Part shown: one piece after another, positions 27,028-36,180 of the stretch
Numbering within the stretch: position 1 is the first letter of the stretch
How the letters are laid out: each line of letters starts with the position of its first letter
Origin: Bacteroides ihuae
GTDB taxonomy: Bacteria > Bacteroidota > Bacteroidia > Bacteroidales > Bacteroidaceae
DNA: 64,000 nt
Assembly (NCBI RefSeq): GCF_900104585.1
Contig: NZ_FNVX01000004.1
Location: 372,001 to 436,000, forward strand
Reading direction: 5' to 3'
Notes under the pieces: model-generated
What the model saw: only the letters and a program-made list of their open reading frames with translations
Database searches by the model: none
What the model was told of the DNA's origin: nothing
Program-made: the position numbers and the translations under genes

Positions 27028-27072
27028 GGCAAGAGAATTAAATAAAACAAGAAACATATATATCAAAGAAAA

Positions 27073-27987
27073 GTGAAATCGGAAAAGGGAAAAAGAATAA
27101 AGGCTCACGTGGCAGCAAGTGCGTTTCTTGTCTGCCTGGCATGCTTGTGCGCGCTTCCCACAGGTTGCGTGCGGGAGGATGTGGATGGATGCCTGCAATA
27201 TTCCCTCTCGGTAAAGGTGGTGGATGCCGATGGAAACGACATTACTTCTTCCGGAACTGTGACTTCGGTGGACCTTTACCTATTTGACGCCGACGGCTTC
27301 GTGCGGCTGATACCCAAAGGCACCTCCACCGACTACGTCTTCGCAGAAGAAGAGGGCTCGGCTTTGACGCTGGTGGCCTGGGGAAATCTCAAGGCGGACA
27401 GTCTGAACATTCCCCAGCTTGCCGTGGGCACTTCATTGGAGGACGCACAAATAGTCCTGCTCAAACACACGAATGGTGGCGACAGGCCTTCTTCGGACTT
27501 ATTTTACAGCAAATTGGAACTTGGGCCGACGACTCGAGCCGGGATGAGTGAGAACACAAGCACTATCGTGCTCAAACGCCTTGCCTCAGGGGTAAGCATC
27601 CGAACTTCTTCGCTGGAGCGCCACTTCGGAACATCGGCGGATACCTGTCGCATCGTGGTTCGGGGAGCGGGCAACGCCCTGAACTTCCTAGCCAAAATAG
27701 CGGGGGAGGAATCGGGTTACGAACCTGTGGTGAAACGAGATGCCGGAGGAGATTTATACGCCGCGCCATTCTGCATCTTTCCAACGCAGGAGGACGGGAG
27801 CCTGACCATCGAACTATATCGGAGCGGGAAGAAACTATTCTCCACCTCCACCGATGATGAGGGAAATCCCCTGCAAGCTCCCGCAGGGAAGACACTCAGC
27901 GTGAACATTGACTTTGCCAACGCCAAGGCAAAAATTACGGTAAGCGTCACCAATTGGCAACAGATTGACCAAGATACGGAAATGTAA
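27073..27987 (+). CDS. FimB/Mfa2-family pilus anchor lipoprotein
   Basis: 304 aa beginning at a GTG (27073); no upstream or nearby ATG fits. Signal peptide FLVCLACLCALPTGC ends in a lipidated cysteine, directly followed by VREDVDGCLQYSLSV, a pattern typical of the FimB/Mfa2 family (CxxDxxxC near the mature N-terminus). The rest shows two beta-rich transthyretin-like domains (SVDLYLFDADGFV, IELYRSGKKLF) ending AKITVSVTNWQQID. These proteins anchor the pilus base in the outer membrane and limit its length. It lies 45 nt downstream of the major pilin. Confidence 0.85.
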   Translation: MKSEKGKRIKAHVAASAFLVCLACLCALPTGCVREDVDGCLQYSLSVKVVDADGNDITSSGTVTSVDLYLFDADGFVRLIPKGTSTDYVFAEEEGSALTLVAWGNLKADSLNIPQLAVGTSLEDAQIVLLKHTNGGDRPSSDLFYSKLELGPTTRAGMSENTSTIVLKRLASGVSIRTSSLERHFGTSADTCRIVVRGAGNALNFLAKIAGEESGYEPVVKRDAGGDLYAAPFCIFPTQEDGSLTIELYRSGKKLFSTSTDDEGNPLQAPAGKTLSVNIDFANAKAKITVSVTNWQQIDQDTEM

Positions 27988-28057
27988 ACGACTAATTAAG
28001 AATAGTATACCGGAATAAGCATATCAATAAGAAACTTAACAATTAAAACATAAGTAG

Positions 28058-29080
28058 ATGAAAAGAATTACTTTTTTATCATTGTCCCTTCTGCTATTAG
28101 CAGGCTGTTCCTCGGATAATGAACCACAAAGTGGTGTGAATACGGGACAAGTGGAGATTAAACTTACAGGTGGAATTCAGAATGTGGAAGCCTTTACCAG
28201 AGGTGGCGGGGTGATATCAGGTACAGTACCGACAAGTATTCTGAATATACAAATGTCACTTTACAATGCAGCGGGTGCTTCCTACTCTTATGAGTATACA
28301 AAATACACTGCCGCTCCTCTGGAAGCCACGATAAACACTTCGGGAAACATTAGTTTTACTGCCGGATCACAATATTATCAGGCCAACGGATATGACACTC
28401 AACTGATAGGATGGTATCCCAATACAGGGACCTTTACTGCCGGAGATGGCAGCAGCACGGCCAATAAGATTGCCTTTGCTAATCTTGATGGCAGTACAGA
28501 CATCATGCTTAGCAATACAGCTACCGCCTCAAAGGGGACTCCATTTTCATCCTCAAATGCAGTCTTAACATTTTCTCACAAGCTTACTCAGATAGTAATA
28601 AACGCTTATCAAGAAAATAGCGACTGGGGAGGAATCGAATCCATAGCCATTAATGGTGAGGGAGGAAAAACAGGGACCATCACTTTACCTAACGGATTCG
28701 CAACTTCAACCGGATCGGGTAACATGTCATTAGTAACTAAAAAACCGAGTGATAATACAGATATTAAAGGTATTGACGGTTCAGCTGTTTACAGTTCCAG
28801 CAATTATTTGTCATTAAGCGGCTCTTCTTCGAGTTCAACGGTACTTTGCGGTTATGCCATGTTTGCTCCCACACCTTCAACAACAATAACCTTATCTGTT
28901 GTTACAGTAAACGGGGGTACTAAACTCGTTACGGTAACTGCTCCTACTACGGACAATACTGGTTTTGAAGAGGGCAAGGCTTATACCGTGGCTTTGAAAT
29001 TCTCGGCCAACGCTATTTCGCCTACGGCAACTATATCGGAGTGGATACCTGCCACTGCGACTACATTACCGATTCAATAA
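28058..29080 (+). CDS. Fimbrillin-family lipoprotein (short, minor pilin)
   Basis: 340 aa with lipobox LLLLAGC. The sequence matches the fimbrillin-like pattern: VEIKLTGGI near the mature N-terminus, LIGWYP (a conserved motif of these proteins), LTFSHKLTQIVI, and a C-terminal GKAYTVALKFSAN-TATISEW donor-strand-like end. The serine-rich linker SGSSSSSTV precedes CGYAMFAP. It is probably an adaptor or tip-connecting subunit. It is the first of the more AT-rich genes in the operon. It has no FISUMP-like domain, unlike the six genes that follow. Confidence 0.8.
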   Translation: MKRITFLSLSLLLLAGCSSDNEPQSGVNTGQVEIKLTGGIQNVEAFTRGGGVISGTVPTSILNIQMSLYNAAGASYSYEYTKYTAAPLEATINTSGNISFTAGSQYYQANGYDTQLIGWYPNTGTFTAGDGSSTANKIAFANLDGSTDIMLSNTATASKGTPFSSSNAVLTFSHKLTQIVINAYQENSDWGGIESIAINGEGGKTGTITLPNGFATSTGSGNMSLVTKKPSDNTDIKGIDGSAVYSSSNYLSLSGSSSSSTVLCGYAMFAPTPSTTITLSVVTVNGGTKLVTVTAPTTDNTGFEEGKAYTVALKFSANAISPTATISEWIPATATTLPIQ

Positions 29081-29109
29081 TCAAATTTGTATCGTCCCGA
29101 ATTTTGATA

Positions 29110-31326
29110 ATGAACAAGTATCTCCTGTTATTAATTTGCTTATTAAGCATCTTTAGTTCCTGCAGCGAATTGGAAAAATCGTTGCAGGAAAGTAAAGATG
29201 TGAAGATAAGCTTCTCTGTTGTTGAAAGTAGTACCCGCTCTGCCACCACCCGTAGCACATCGCTTACCACAGGCACTACAGTGCGCATATTGGTTTATCA
29301 GCGCAGCGGAACTACGCCAGACCTCGCTATGGACACTTACGTCACAGAAAATACCTATGTGATGAAGGCAGATGGCAGTTTGAGCGCATGCGTGACGGAT
29401 GACAACGGGAATAAAACATCGGATTTGGGAACAACGATGTACCTTCGTTCGGGGACTTATGATTTTTATGCGGTAACACCGGCGTTAAAGGTCACCCGCA
29501 GTTCGGGTGCCACGGTAAGCGTGGATCACGGCAAAGATTATGCCACTTCGCTCACAGGAGCTGTGAATATTAGTGATCCAAGCACAGCACAATCGGTAAC
29601 ACTGGCCACACTGGACAGAAAGTGCGCCCAACTAGTTTTCAAGATTGACAGAGGGGCGGAGTCGGTAACGAGTGTGATCGTGGATGAACTTGCACTGAGC
29701 GAAATGGCTACCGCTCCGCTCACAGGAAATTTGGCTGCCGATTTGCCCGCCGCGGCCACCAATAGCGGAACGGTGTCGCTTGCCGGTTCCGCTTTTACGG
29801 CCGACGCCACGAATGCGTGGAAGGTGAGCGGTTCCGTTGCCGTATTGCCTAAAAGTAGTACCACATACGGGTTAACCCTCACGGCTCGGTTTAACGGGAG
29901 TAGCACCGCCAGAACAATGACCACTACCGTGCCCGCCATCGCTTTTGAGAAAGGAATGCAATACACCTACACCTTGCAGCTTTATGGAGACAAGATCGTA
30001 CTAAGCCTGAGTTCCACCAACAATTGGAACGCAAACTCCTGGAGCGCAGATGCCGTAGGAGACGGCACGCTCAAAAACCTGAGTGTAAACACTTCGGGAA
30101 CTGTAGCCACTGCCAATTGCTACATCGTTAACACCGCCAATCAGGATTATAAATTCAAAGCCACAGTGATGGGAAACGGAGCTACCACACCTGCGGCAAC
30201 CAGTGGAGACCAAATTGCACCTGCCATTGTGCCAACAGCTTTGTCTCCTGCCACGGCATTTGTCATTTGGGAGACCGGTTCCAAAGGAGATGTGATTCAG
30301 GATGGTAGCGTGAAGCTTATCGGTAATGGCTACGTCACTTTCAAAACTGCCAACAACAGCACGAACGGAAATGCAGTAATTGGGGTTAAAGATGCAGGCG
30401 GAAATGTGATTTGGAGTTGGCATATATGGAAAACCACTTATGCGCCGAATGTGAATAATGCAAGTACCTATGATACATATGTCACTCGTGCACTAACAAG
30501 CCCTGTTGTTGCAAGTCGTACATTCAAAATGATGAAATATAATTTAGGTGCCACAGAAATATCGAATTGGAGTGGCACAGCTACTAATATGGGAGACTTG
30601 GGACTTTTCTATCAATGGGGACGCAAAGATCCATTTTTAGGTGCAGCTGGATGGACATATTTCACAACCGGCAATGGTTCGGATCGCATTAAAACGACCA
30701 ATACTCCCAATTACGAATGGCAAGATGGTCGAGCTGGTGATGCTATTACCAATACGGTCACAGGCACTGACGCAACTTCTAGCATTACTTATTCAATAGA
30801 ATATCCTACTCGTTTTATCTGTGGCAGTTCTACTGTTACTCTGGATTGGCTTAATGTAAATGTTTACAATGATCAAAGAGACAACTTGTGGGGTAATCCA
30901 AACACAAGCACTGTTGTACCGAATAGTTCAGCTGGCAGTAAATCGATTTATGATCCTTGCCCTTCAGGCTGGAGGACACCACGACAAGATAGTTTTACTC
31001 TATTCAGCGCTACAGGCCAATATACATCTACGGCTAGCGATTTTAATGTGGCTAATCCTGATACTTATAATACTGACAGAGGTTGGATCTTTAATATTAA
31101 TAGTTCTGGCGCAACTTCTTTCTGGCCAGCTTCTGGATATATTTCTTGGCAATCGGGAGCATTATTTTTCGTTGGTACTAATGGCTTTTGTTGGTCTTCT
31201 TCTTCTTACTTTAATGGTGCTGCACGTGCGAGCTATTTGGTCTACCTGAGTAGTCAAATATATCCATTTGGCAATGCTCTTGGCAGAGCAAATGGTCAAT
31301 TAATCCGGTGTGCTCAAGAAGAATAG
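29110..31326 (+). CDS. Large fimbrillin-like adhesin 1 with variable C-terminal FISUMP/lectin-like domain (type A)
   Basis: 738-aa lipoprotein from ATG 29110 (MNKYLLLLICLLSIFSSC; the upstream extension has no signal peptide). The N-terminal type A fimbrillin region (about 20-320) includes YLRSGTYDFYAVTPAL and LDRKCAQLVFKIDR. The shared module starts at NCYIVNTANQDYKFKATVMG, continues through IWSWHIWK and FYQWGRKDPFLGA, and reaches the FISUMP-like signature SIYDPCPSGWRTPRQDSF. The last 67 residues (31123-31323) are the variable part. Likely an interchangeable pilus-tip adhesin. Its ATG lies 29 nt after the previous gene. Confidence 0.82.
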   Translation: MNKYLLLLICLLSIFSSCSELEKSLQESKDVKISFSVVESSTRSATTRSTSLTTGTTVRILVYQRSGTTPDLAMDTYVTENTYVMKADGSLSACVTDDNGNKTSDLGTTMYLRSGTYDFYAVTPALKVTRSSGATVSVDHGKDYATSLTGAVNISDPSTAQSVTLATLDRKCAQLVFKIDRGAESVTSVIVDELALSEMATAPLTGNLAADLPAAATNSGTVSLAGSAFTADATNAWKVSGSVAVLPKSSTTYGLTLTARFNGSSTARTMTTTVPAIAFEKGMQYTYTLQLYGDKIVLSLSSTNNWNANSWSADAVGDGTLKNLSVNTSGTVATANCYIVNTANQDYKFKATVMGNGATTPAATSGDQIAPAIVPTALSPATAFVIWETGSKGDVIQDGSVKLIGNGYVTFKTANNSTNGNAVIGVKDAGGNVIWSWHIWKTTYAPNVNNASTYDTYVTRALTSPVVASRTFKMMKYNLGATEISNWSGTATNMGDLGLFYQWGRKDPFLGAAGWTYFTTGNGSDRIKTTNTPNYEWQDGRAGDAITNTVTGTDATSSITYSIEYPTRFICGSSTVTLDWLNVNVYNDQRDNLWGNPNTSTVVPNSSAGSKSIYDPCPSGWRTPRQDSFTLFSATGQYTSTASDFNVANPDTYNTDRGWIFNINSSGATSFWPASGYISWQSGALFFVGTNGFCWSSSSYFNGAARASYLVYLSSQIYPFGNALGRANGQLIRCAQEE
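31123..31323 (+). other. Variable C-terminal segment of adhesin 1
   Basis: 67 codons from WPASGY to the end; AT-rich, with the conserved frame WPASG...CWSSSS...IRCAQEE and diverse residues between. Confidence 0.6.
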
Positions 31327-31365
31327 AAAAAATAAATATAGATATAAAGGAATATTTTAAAATTA

Positions 31366-33558
31366 ATGAATAAGTATTTATTGCTCTCTTTTTTGCCTTT
31401 TTGCTTTCTTGCTTGCACTAACTCCGAGGGGTTATCAAGCGAGCATGAAGGCGTGGAGGTTAATTTCTCTACACGAGGTATCGTTGCTCAAGTAGCTTCA
31501 ACCCGTGCAGATGCTTCTTCATTGGCAGAGGGCGCTACCATTCGTGTGCAAGTCTACAAGCATACAGGTACAGCAACAGATTTAACTTCAACCAACTATA
31601 TAGGAGAGAGCACGTACGTGGTAGGAACAGGTGGTTCCCTTAATGCCTGTGTTGTAGATGCTGCCGGAAAAGTAATATCAGGCACAGCTACCAATTTGTA
31701 TCTTCGTTCGGGCGACTATGATTTTTATGCGGTAACCCCCGCCTTGACTTTGTCTACTTCAGGGGAAACCACCGCAGTTGCTCAAGGCATGGATTATGCC
31801 ACATCACTCACACAAGGAATTAGCGTAAGCTCCACTGTGCCAACTCAGTCGGTTACTCTGACTACTCTGGAGAGGAAATGCGCACAGTTGGTGTTTAATA
31901 TAGATAGAGCCATAACCACAATAACAAGCGTTACTATAGACGAATTAACCTTAACGGGTTTAGCCGTTGGACCGCTGACGGGTACAATGAATAATGCTTT
32001 ATCAACAGCGGCAAGTAATACGGGAAGTGTAACTCTTTCTAACTCAAACTTCACCTACGACGCAACAGATCAGTATAAAGCTTCCGCATCAACGATCGTA
32101 TTGCCAAAGACTGATGGAAACATGCAGTTGAGCATGAAAGTTAAGTTTAACGGCCATGCAACAGCACGTACATTAGATCCGGTGACTGTGCCTACCACTG
32201 CCTTAGTTGCAGGCACACAATATACTTTTACTTTAAAACTTTATGGAGACGAATTTGTGCTGAGTCTATCCTCTTCTTCAGATACTAGCTGGAATACCCC
32301 AATAGGTTTAATCGCAAATGCAGTGGGAAACGGTACTCTTCTGGACTTGAGTGTGAATGATGCTCATACGGTAGAAACGGCCAACTGCTACATTGTGAAC
32401 ACCGCCAACCAGGATTATAAGTTCAAAGCCACAGTGATGGGAAACGGGGCTACCACTGCGGCGTCAAGCATTGGAGGGCAAATTGCTCCTGCCATTGTAC
32501 CAACAGCTTTGTTTCCTGCTTCTGCCTTCGTAATTTGGGAAACGGGATCTAAAGGAAGTGTAATACAAGATGGCAGTTTAAAGTTTGTTAGTAATGGATA
32601 TGTTACTTTTAAGACTGCTAATAACAGCACGAACGGTAATGCACTCATAGGCGTAAAAGATGCTAGTGGAAATCTGTTATGGAGTTGGCATATCTGGAAG
32701 GTTAATTATGATCCGAATGCAAGCTATGATACTTACTCAAAGTATCCTGCCGGAAGTTCTTATTATAAAATGATGAAATACAACCTTGGAACAACAAATC
32801 TATCTACCCAAGGGAGTTTAATTACTATTCCGGGAGAGATGGGATTATTCTATCAATGGGGACGCAAAGACCCTTTCTTGGGAGCAACGAATTGGAGTGG
32901 AGAAGCAAGAATTAGTGCTACGAACACAAGTGGGTATGAGTGGAAAGATGGCAGCAATAGTAGTACTGCTGTTGCAAATGCTGATGCCGTAGTATCCGGA
33001 TTCAGTAGTGTCAATGCTTCCATTGAATATGCAAAAAGGAATCCGACTCATTTTATTACTTCTAATTCACTTACGAGTGACTGGCTCAATGCTTCTGCTT
33101 ACACATCGCAACGAGATAATCTTTGGGGTAATCCAAATTCTGCTACCACAGTACCGAACACTCTATCTGGTAGCAAGTCTATTTATGACCCTTGCCCTCC
33201 AGGGTGGAGAATTCCTTTGCAAGATTGTTTTAGAATATTCACAGTAGATGGAAATGCAGTCACTAGTGTTGCTTCAATGAATATTGCATCTTCATTTAGT
33301 AGCGGCTATTTTTTCTATATTACCGCTTTTAAAGCTGGTACAACATCTTTTTGGTCGGTACCCGGTTATCGTTCTCCTGCATCAGGAGACCTTATGGATC
33401 TAAAAGGATCTCCTTTCAGCGGAAGTTATTGGACATCATCATCTTACGCTAGTGGCAATGCTAATGCTAGTGCATGGGTATTTATTGAAACGTATGCTTA
33501 TCCTGTAGTTGAGCGAATCCGATCGTACGGCTTTACAACACGGTGTATGAAACTATAA
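31366..33558 (+). CDS. Large fimbrillin-like adhesin 2 (type A)
   Basis: 730-aa lipoprotein (MNKYLLLSFLPFCFLAC). The N-terminal type A fimbrillin region is nearly identical to that of adhesin 4 at 36181 (EGVEVNFSTRGIVAQVASTR, YLRSGDYDFYAVTPALTL, LERKCAQLVFNIDR). The shared module begins at NCYIVNTANQDYKFKA and ends in SIYDPCPPGWRIPLQDCF. The final segment differs most from the other copies: WSVPGYRSPASG instead of WPASG, and the end is RCMKL. It lies 39 nt after adhesin 1. The predicted role is as for the other paralogues. Confidence 0.82.
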   Translation: MNKYLLLSFLPFCFLACTNSEGLSSEHEGVEVNFSTRGIVAQVASTRADASSLAEGATIRVQVYKHTGTATDLTSTNYIGESTYVVGTGGSLNACVVDAAGKVISGTATNLYLRSGDYDFYAVTPALTLSTSGETTAVAQGMDYATSLTQGISVSSTVPTQSVTLTTLERKCAQLVFNIDRAITTITSVTIDELTLTGLAVGPLTGTMNNALSTAASNTGSVTLSNSNFTYDATDQYKASASTIVLPKTDGNMQLSMKVKFNGHATARTLDPVTVPTTALVAGTQYTFTLKLYGDEFVLSLSSSSDTSWNTPIGLIANAVGNGTLLDLSVNDAHTVETANCYIVNTANQDYKFKATVMGNGATTAASSIGGQIAPAIVPTALFPASAFVIWETGSKGSVIQDGSLKFVSNGYVTFKTANNSTNGNALIGVKDASGNLLWSWHIWKVNYDPNASYDTYSKYPAGSSYYKMMKYNLGTTNLSTQGSLITIPGEMGLFYQWGRKDPFLGATNWSGEARISATNTSGYEWKDGSNSSTAVANADAVVSGFSSVNASIEYAKRNPTHFITSNSLTSDWLNASAYTSQRDNLWGNPNSATTVPNTLSGSKSIYDPCPPGWRIPLQDCFRIFTVDGNAVTSVASMNIASSFSSGYFFYITAFKAGTTSFWSVPGYRSPASGDLMDLKGSPFSGSYWTSSSYASGNANASAWVFIETYAYPVVERIRSYGFTTRCMKL
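33352..33555 (+). other. Variable C-terminal segment of adhesin 2
   Basis: 68 codons; the conserved WSxPG...YWTSSSY...TRCM frame surrounds variable residues. AT-rich. Confidence 0.55.
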
Positions 33559-33635
33559 GACATAGAATATAACGCTTATGTGGATGAATGAACCTCTAAG
33601 TGCTTAATAAAGAAGAAATAGGAATAAAGTATAGA

Positions 33636-35876
33636 ATGAGGCTTGTAAAAAATAAAATAGATTTAATAATAGGTATAGGAGCAATGTTTCTCTTAATGAT
33701 AGCATGCACCCGCGATGACTTGTCTGGTTCAGAGAAACAGAGCGAAACAGTACAAGTGCACTTCAACTTACAACCGATAGATATGGGAAAAGCAACGTCT
33801 TTCATGACAAGAGCAAATTCAGGAAACAAAGAGTCTTTGAGCATAGGAATGGGTGGTTCAGACAATGAAGTCGGAACACGCAGTTCTACCGGAATTTCTG
33901 AATCTGCTATTGACAATGTCTGTGTATTCCAGTTTAACGGAACGGCTCCTACTTCTACTCTGATAAGTAAGAACTACTATAGTTCGTTGAGCAGCATGAA
34001 CTTGGTTACGAGCCTGACAGAAAACGCTGGCATACAGACAGTGTATGTTGTTGCCAATGTAGATGATTTAACAGGGAGCTACACTGTTAATTCAACGTCA
34101 CTATCTGCTTTTCAGAGTTCGGTTTATGCCATGAGTACGGAAGCATCTGTAACTTCCAGCGCCGATCTTCCTATGATTGGCACCTACGTGGGTGCCACCA
34201 TGCCCGGATTGTATGCCGTATCACTTACCCGCATGGTGGCTAAATTAGGCTTTACCTGCAATGTGAGTCTGACAAACACGAGCGATGCCTTTACGATTAC
34301 ATCGGTTCGTCTTTACTCGGTTGCCAATGTGACTCAAATGAATACGCCAACAGGCACTTATCCTGCAAACTCGACTACGGATGCAAGCAAATACACCAAT
34401 TATACGGCGGAATCTTACACGCCAGGAAACATGCTAACGTGGTATATTCCAGAAAATCTTCGGGGAACAGTATCCACCATCACCACGGAACAAGAGAAAA
34501 GTAGAGCAAATGCCCCGGCATACAGCACTTATATCGAAGTGGAAGGTCTTTATACTCCATCAGGTAGCACAACGGAATATGTAACCTACCGTCTTTATCC
34601 TGGTACTAACATGACGACAAATTTTGATATTGCTCGCAACACGTATTATAGCATTAGCATGACCATAAAAGGGATGAATGAGGTTGATAGCAGAGTATTA
34701 TTACCAGAAAACATGAGCATAAACAATGCGGGAACACAAGTGACTGCTAATTGCTACATAGCCAATGATGCTAATCAAAATTATAAGTTTAAAGCTACGG
34801 TAATGGGGAATGGTGCTACAACTGCTGCGGTATCTGCCCAATCGGGATCTGGTATCACACCGACCACATTGGCTCCCACCACAGTTTTGTTACTTTGGGA
34901 AACGGGTAGCAAAGGGGATGTGATAGAAGATGGCAGCGTGAAGTTGGTAAGCGGCTACGTGCGTTTCAAGACGGCTGATAACAGCACGAACGGTAATGCT
35001 GTGATTGCTGTTACAGACGGTACAAAGATCCTTTGGAGCTGGCATATATGGAGAGTGGATTATGATCCGGATACAGAATATGATACTTATAAGAAATATA
35101 GCAGCACTACCACCTTCAAGATGATGAAATACAACCTTGGAGCCACAGAAATCTCTAATTGGAGTGGGACGGTCACGAATGCGGGCGATTTGGGCTTACT
35201 TTACCAGTGGGGTCGTAAAGATCCGTTTGTGGGCGGAAAGTTATGGGCTACTACTAACAACATTGACACTTATAATAGCAGTGGATATGCTTGGTTGGAC
35301 GGAACGAACAGTACCGCCATAGCCAATGCCACGTCAGGTACCGATGCTGCTACTTCCATTGCTTATTCTATAAAAAATCCCACACATTTTATTGTATATA
35401 ACGCAACAACAGGTGATTGGTTGAATGCTTCCGCTAATAGTGCTCAACGGGATAATCTTTGGGGTAATCCGAATAGTGGCACTGCTCCTAACACATTGGC
35501 AGGTAGTAAATCTATTTATGATCCCTGCCCTCCGGGTTGGCGTGTGCCGACTCAGGATAGCTATCAGATATTTACGCTAAATGGAGCAAACGGTGGTACG
35601 ATGAACGTCGTTTCTACTACAATGTCTAACGGCTATAATTTTTATATAGCCGGCACATCCGGAACTTCCTCTTTCTGGCCGGCTTCCGGCTTCCGGAGCA
35701 ACAGTACGGGTGCTCTGTTGAGCGTCAGTTCGTACGGTTTCTATTGGTCGTCGTCGTCCTTCGGTACCGGCTTTCCAATGTATGCGGGCTACTTGGGCTT
35801 CTACAGTAGCGACGTGAGCCAGTTGAACGGCAATAATCGGAGCTTCGGGTGTCCGGTTCGCTGCGCTCAAGAATAA
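33636..35876 (+). CDS. Large fimbrillin-like adhesin 3 (type B)
   Basis: 746 aa from ATG 33636; the frame extends to a GTG at 33600, but the signal peptide (LIIGIGAMFLLMIAC) fits the ATG. The type B N-terminus has VQVHFNLQPIDMGKA, RSSTGISESAIDNVCVFQF, LPMIGTYVGATMPGLYAVSL and LTWYIPENLRGT. The shared module follows from NCYIANDANQNYKFKATVMG to SIYDPCPPGWRVPTQDSYQI. The region from YDPDTEYDTYKKY to YNLGATEISNWSGT is almost the same as in adhesin 4, although adhesin 4 has the other N-terminal type, which points to recombination. The variable end is GC-rich. Confidence 0.83.
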   Translation: MRLVKNKIDLIIGIGAMFLLMIACTRDDLSGSEKQSETVQVHFNLQPIDMGKATSFMTRANSGNKESLSIGMGGSDNEVGTRSSTGISESAIDNVCVFQFNGTAPTSTLISKNYYSSLSSMNLVTSLTENAGIQTVYVVANVDDLTGSYTVNSTSLSAFQSSVYAMSTEASVTSSADLPMIGTYVGATMPGLYAVSLTRMVAKLGFTCNVSLTNTSDAFTITSVRLYSVANVTQMNTPTGTYPANSTTDASKYTNYTAESYTPGNMLTWYIPENLRGTVSTITTEQEKSRANAPAYSTYIEVEGLYTPSGSTTEYVTYRLYPGTNMTTNFDIARNTYYSISMTIKGMNEVDSRVLLPENMSINNAGTQVTANCYIANDANQNYKFKATVMGNGATTAAVSAQSGSGITPTTLAPTTVLLLWETGSKGDVIEDGSVKLVSGYVRFKTADNSTNGNAVIAVTDGTKILWSWHIWRVDYDPDTEYDTYKKYSSTTTFKMMKYNLGATEISNWSGTVTNAGDLGLLYQWGRKDPFVGGKLWATTNNIDTYNSSGYAWLDGTNSTAIANATSGTDAATSIAYSIKNPTHFIVYNATTGDWLNASANSAQRDNLWGNPNSGTAPNTLAGSKSIYDPCPPGWRVPTQDSYQIFTLNGANGGTMNVVSTTMSNGYNFYIAGTSGTSSFWPASGFRSNSTGALLSVSSYGFYWSSSSFGTGFPMYAGYLGFYSSDVSQLNGNNRSFGCPVRCAQE
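35676..35873 (+). other. Variable C-terminal segment of adhesin 3 (DGR-target-like)
   Basis: 66 codons, about 57% GC by hand count, with repeated TCG/TCC and GGC codons unlike the preceding gene body. Variable positions are mostly NNC/NNT codons. Confidence 0.6.
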
Positions 35877-35993
35877 ATTCGTTTTATTTATGCGGGGCAT
35901 TAAGACCACACATCAAGATATATTGAGAAGAAATTTAAAGATCAACAGGCATTTGTTGCAATAAAATTTATAAAGTAAGAGAAAAGAAAACGA
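35877..35993 (+). repeat. Intergenic repeat before a type B unit start
   Basis: Contains CGTTTTATTTATGC, a GAAGAAATTTAAAG motif and TTTGTTGCAATAAAATTTAT, all also present at 40727-40867; the last is also at 38333-38393. These blocks precede each type B start. Confidence 0.7.
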
Positions 35994-36099
35994 ATGAGAC
36001 TAAATAAATGGATAGTACCAACGGAATGTAGTGATGGATTTCTCGGATAAGGAAAGCACTACAAATACCCGCAGTTCAATGGGAAACTTTGGTGTATCC
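35994..36099 (+). pseudogene. Deletion scar of a further type B adhesin gene
   Basis: Starts like the intact type B genes (ATGAGACTAAATAAATGG, then ACCAACG) and jumps directly to the sequence that in intact copies lies about 150 bp downstream (GATAAGGAAAGCACTAC...ACCCGCAGTTCAA). It then loses similarity. It is a gene remnant left by internal deletion, now fused to the leader of the next type A gene. Confidence 0.75.
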
Positions 36100-36180
36100 T
36101 ATAGGATATTCGGGTATATTCATATACAATATGGTGCGTACAAAAATAAATATAGAATATATAGGAATATTTTTAAATTA

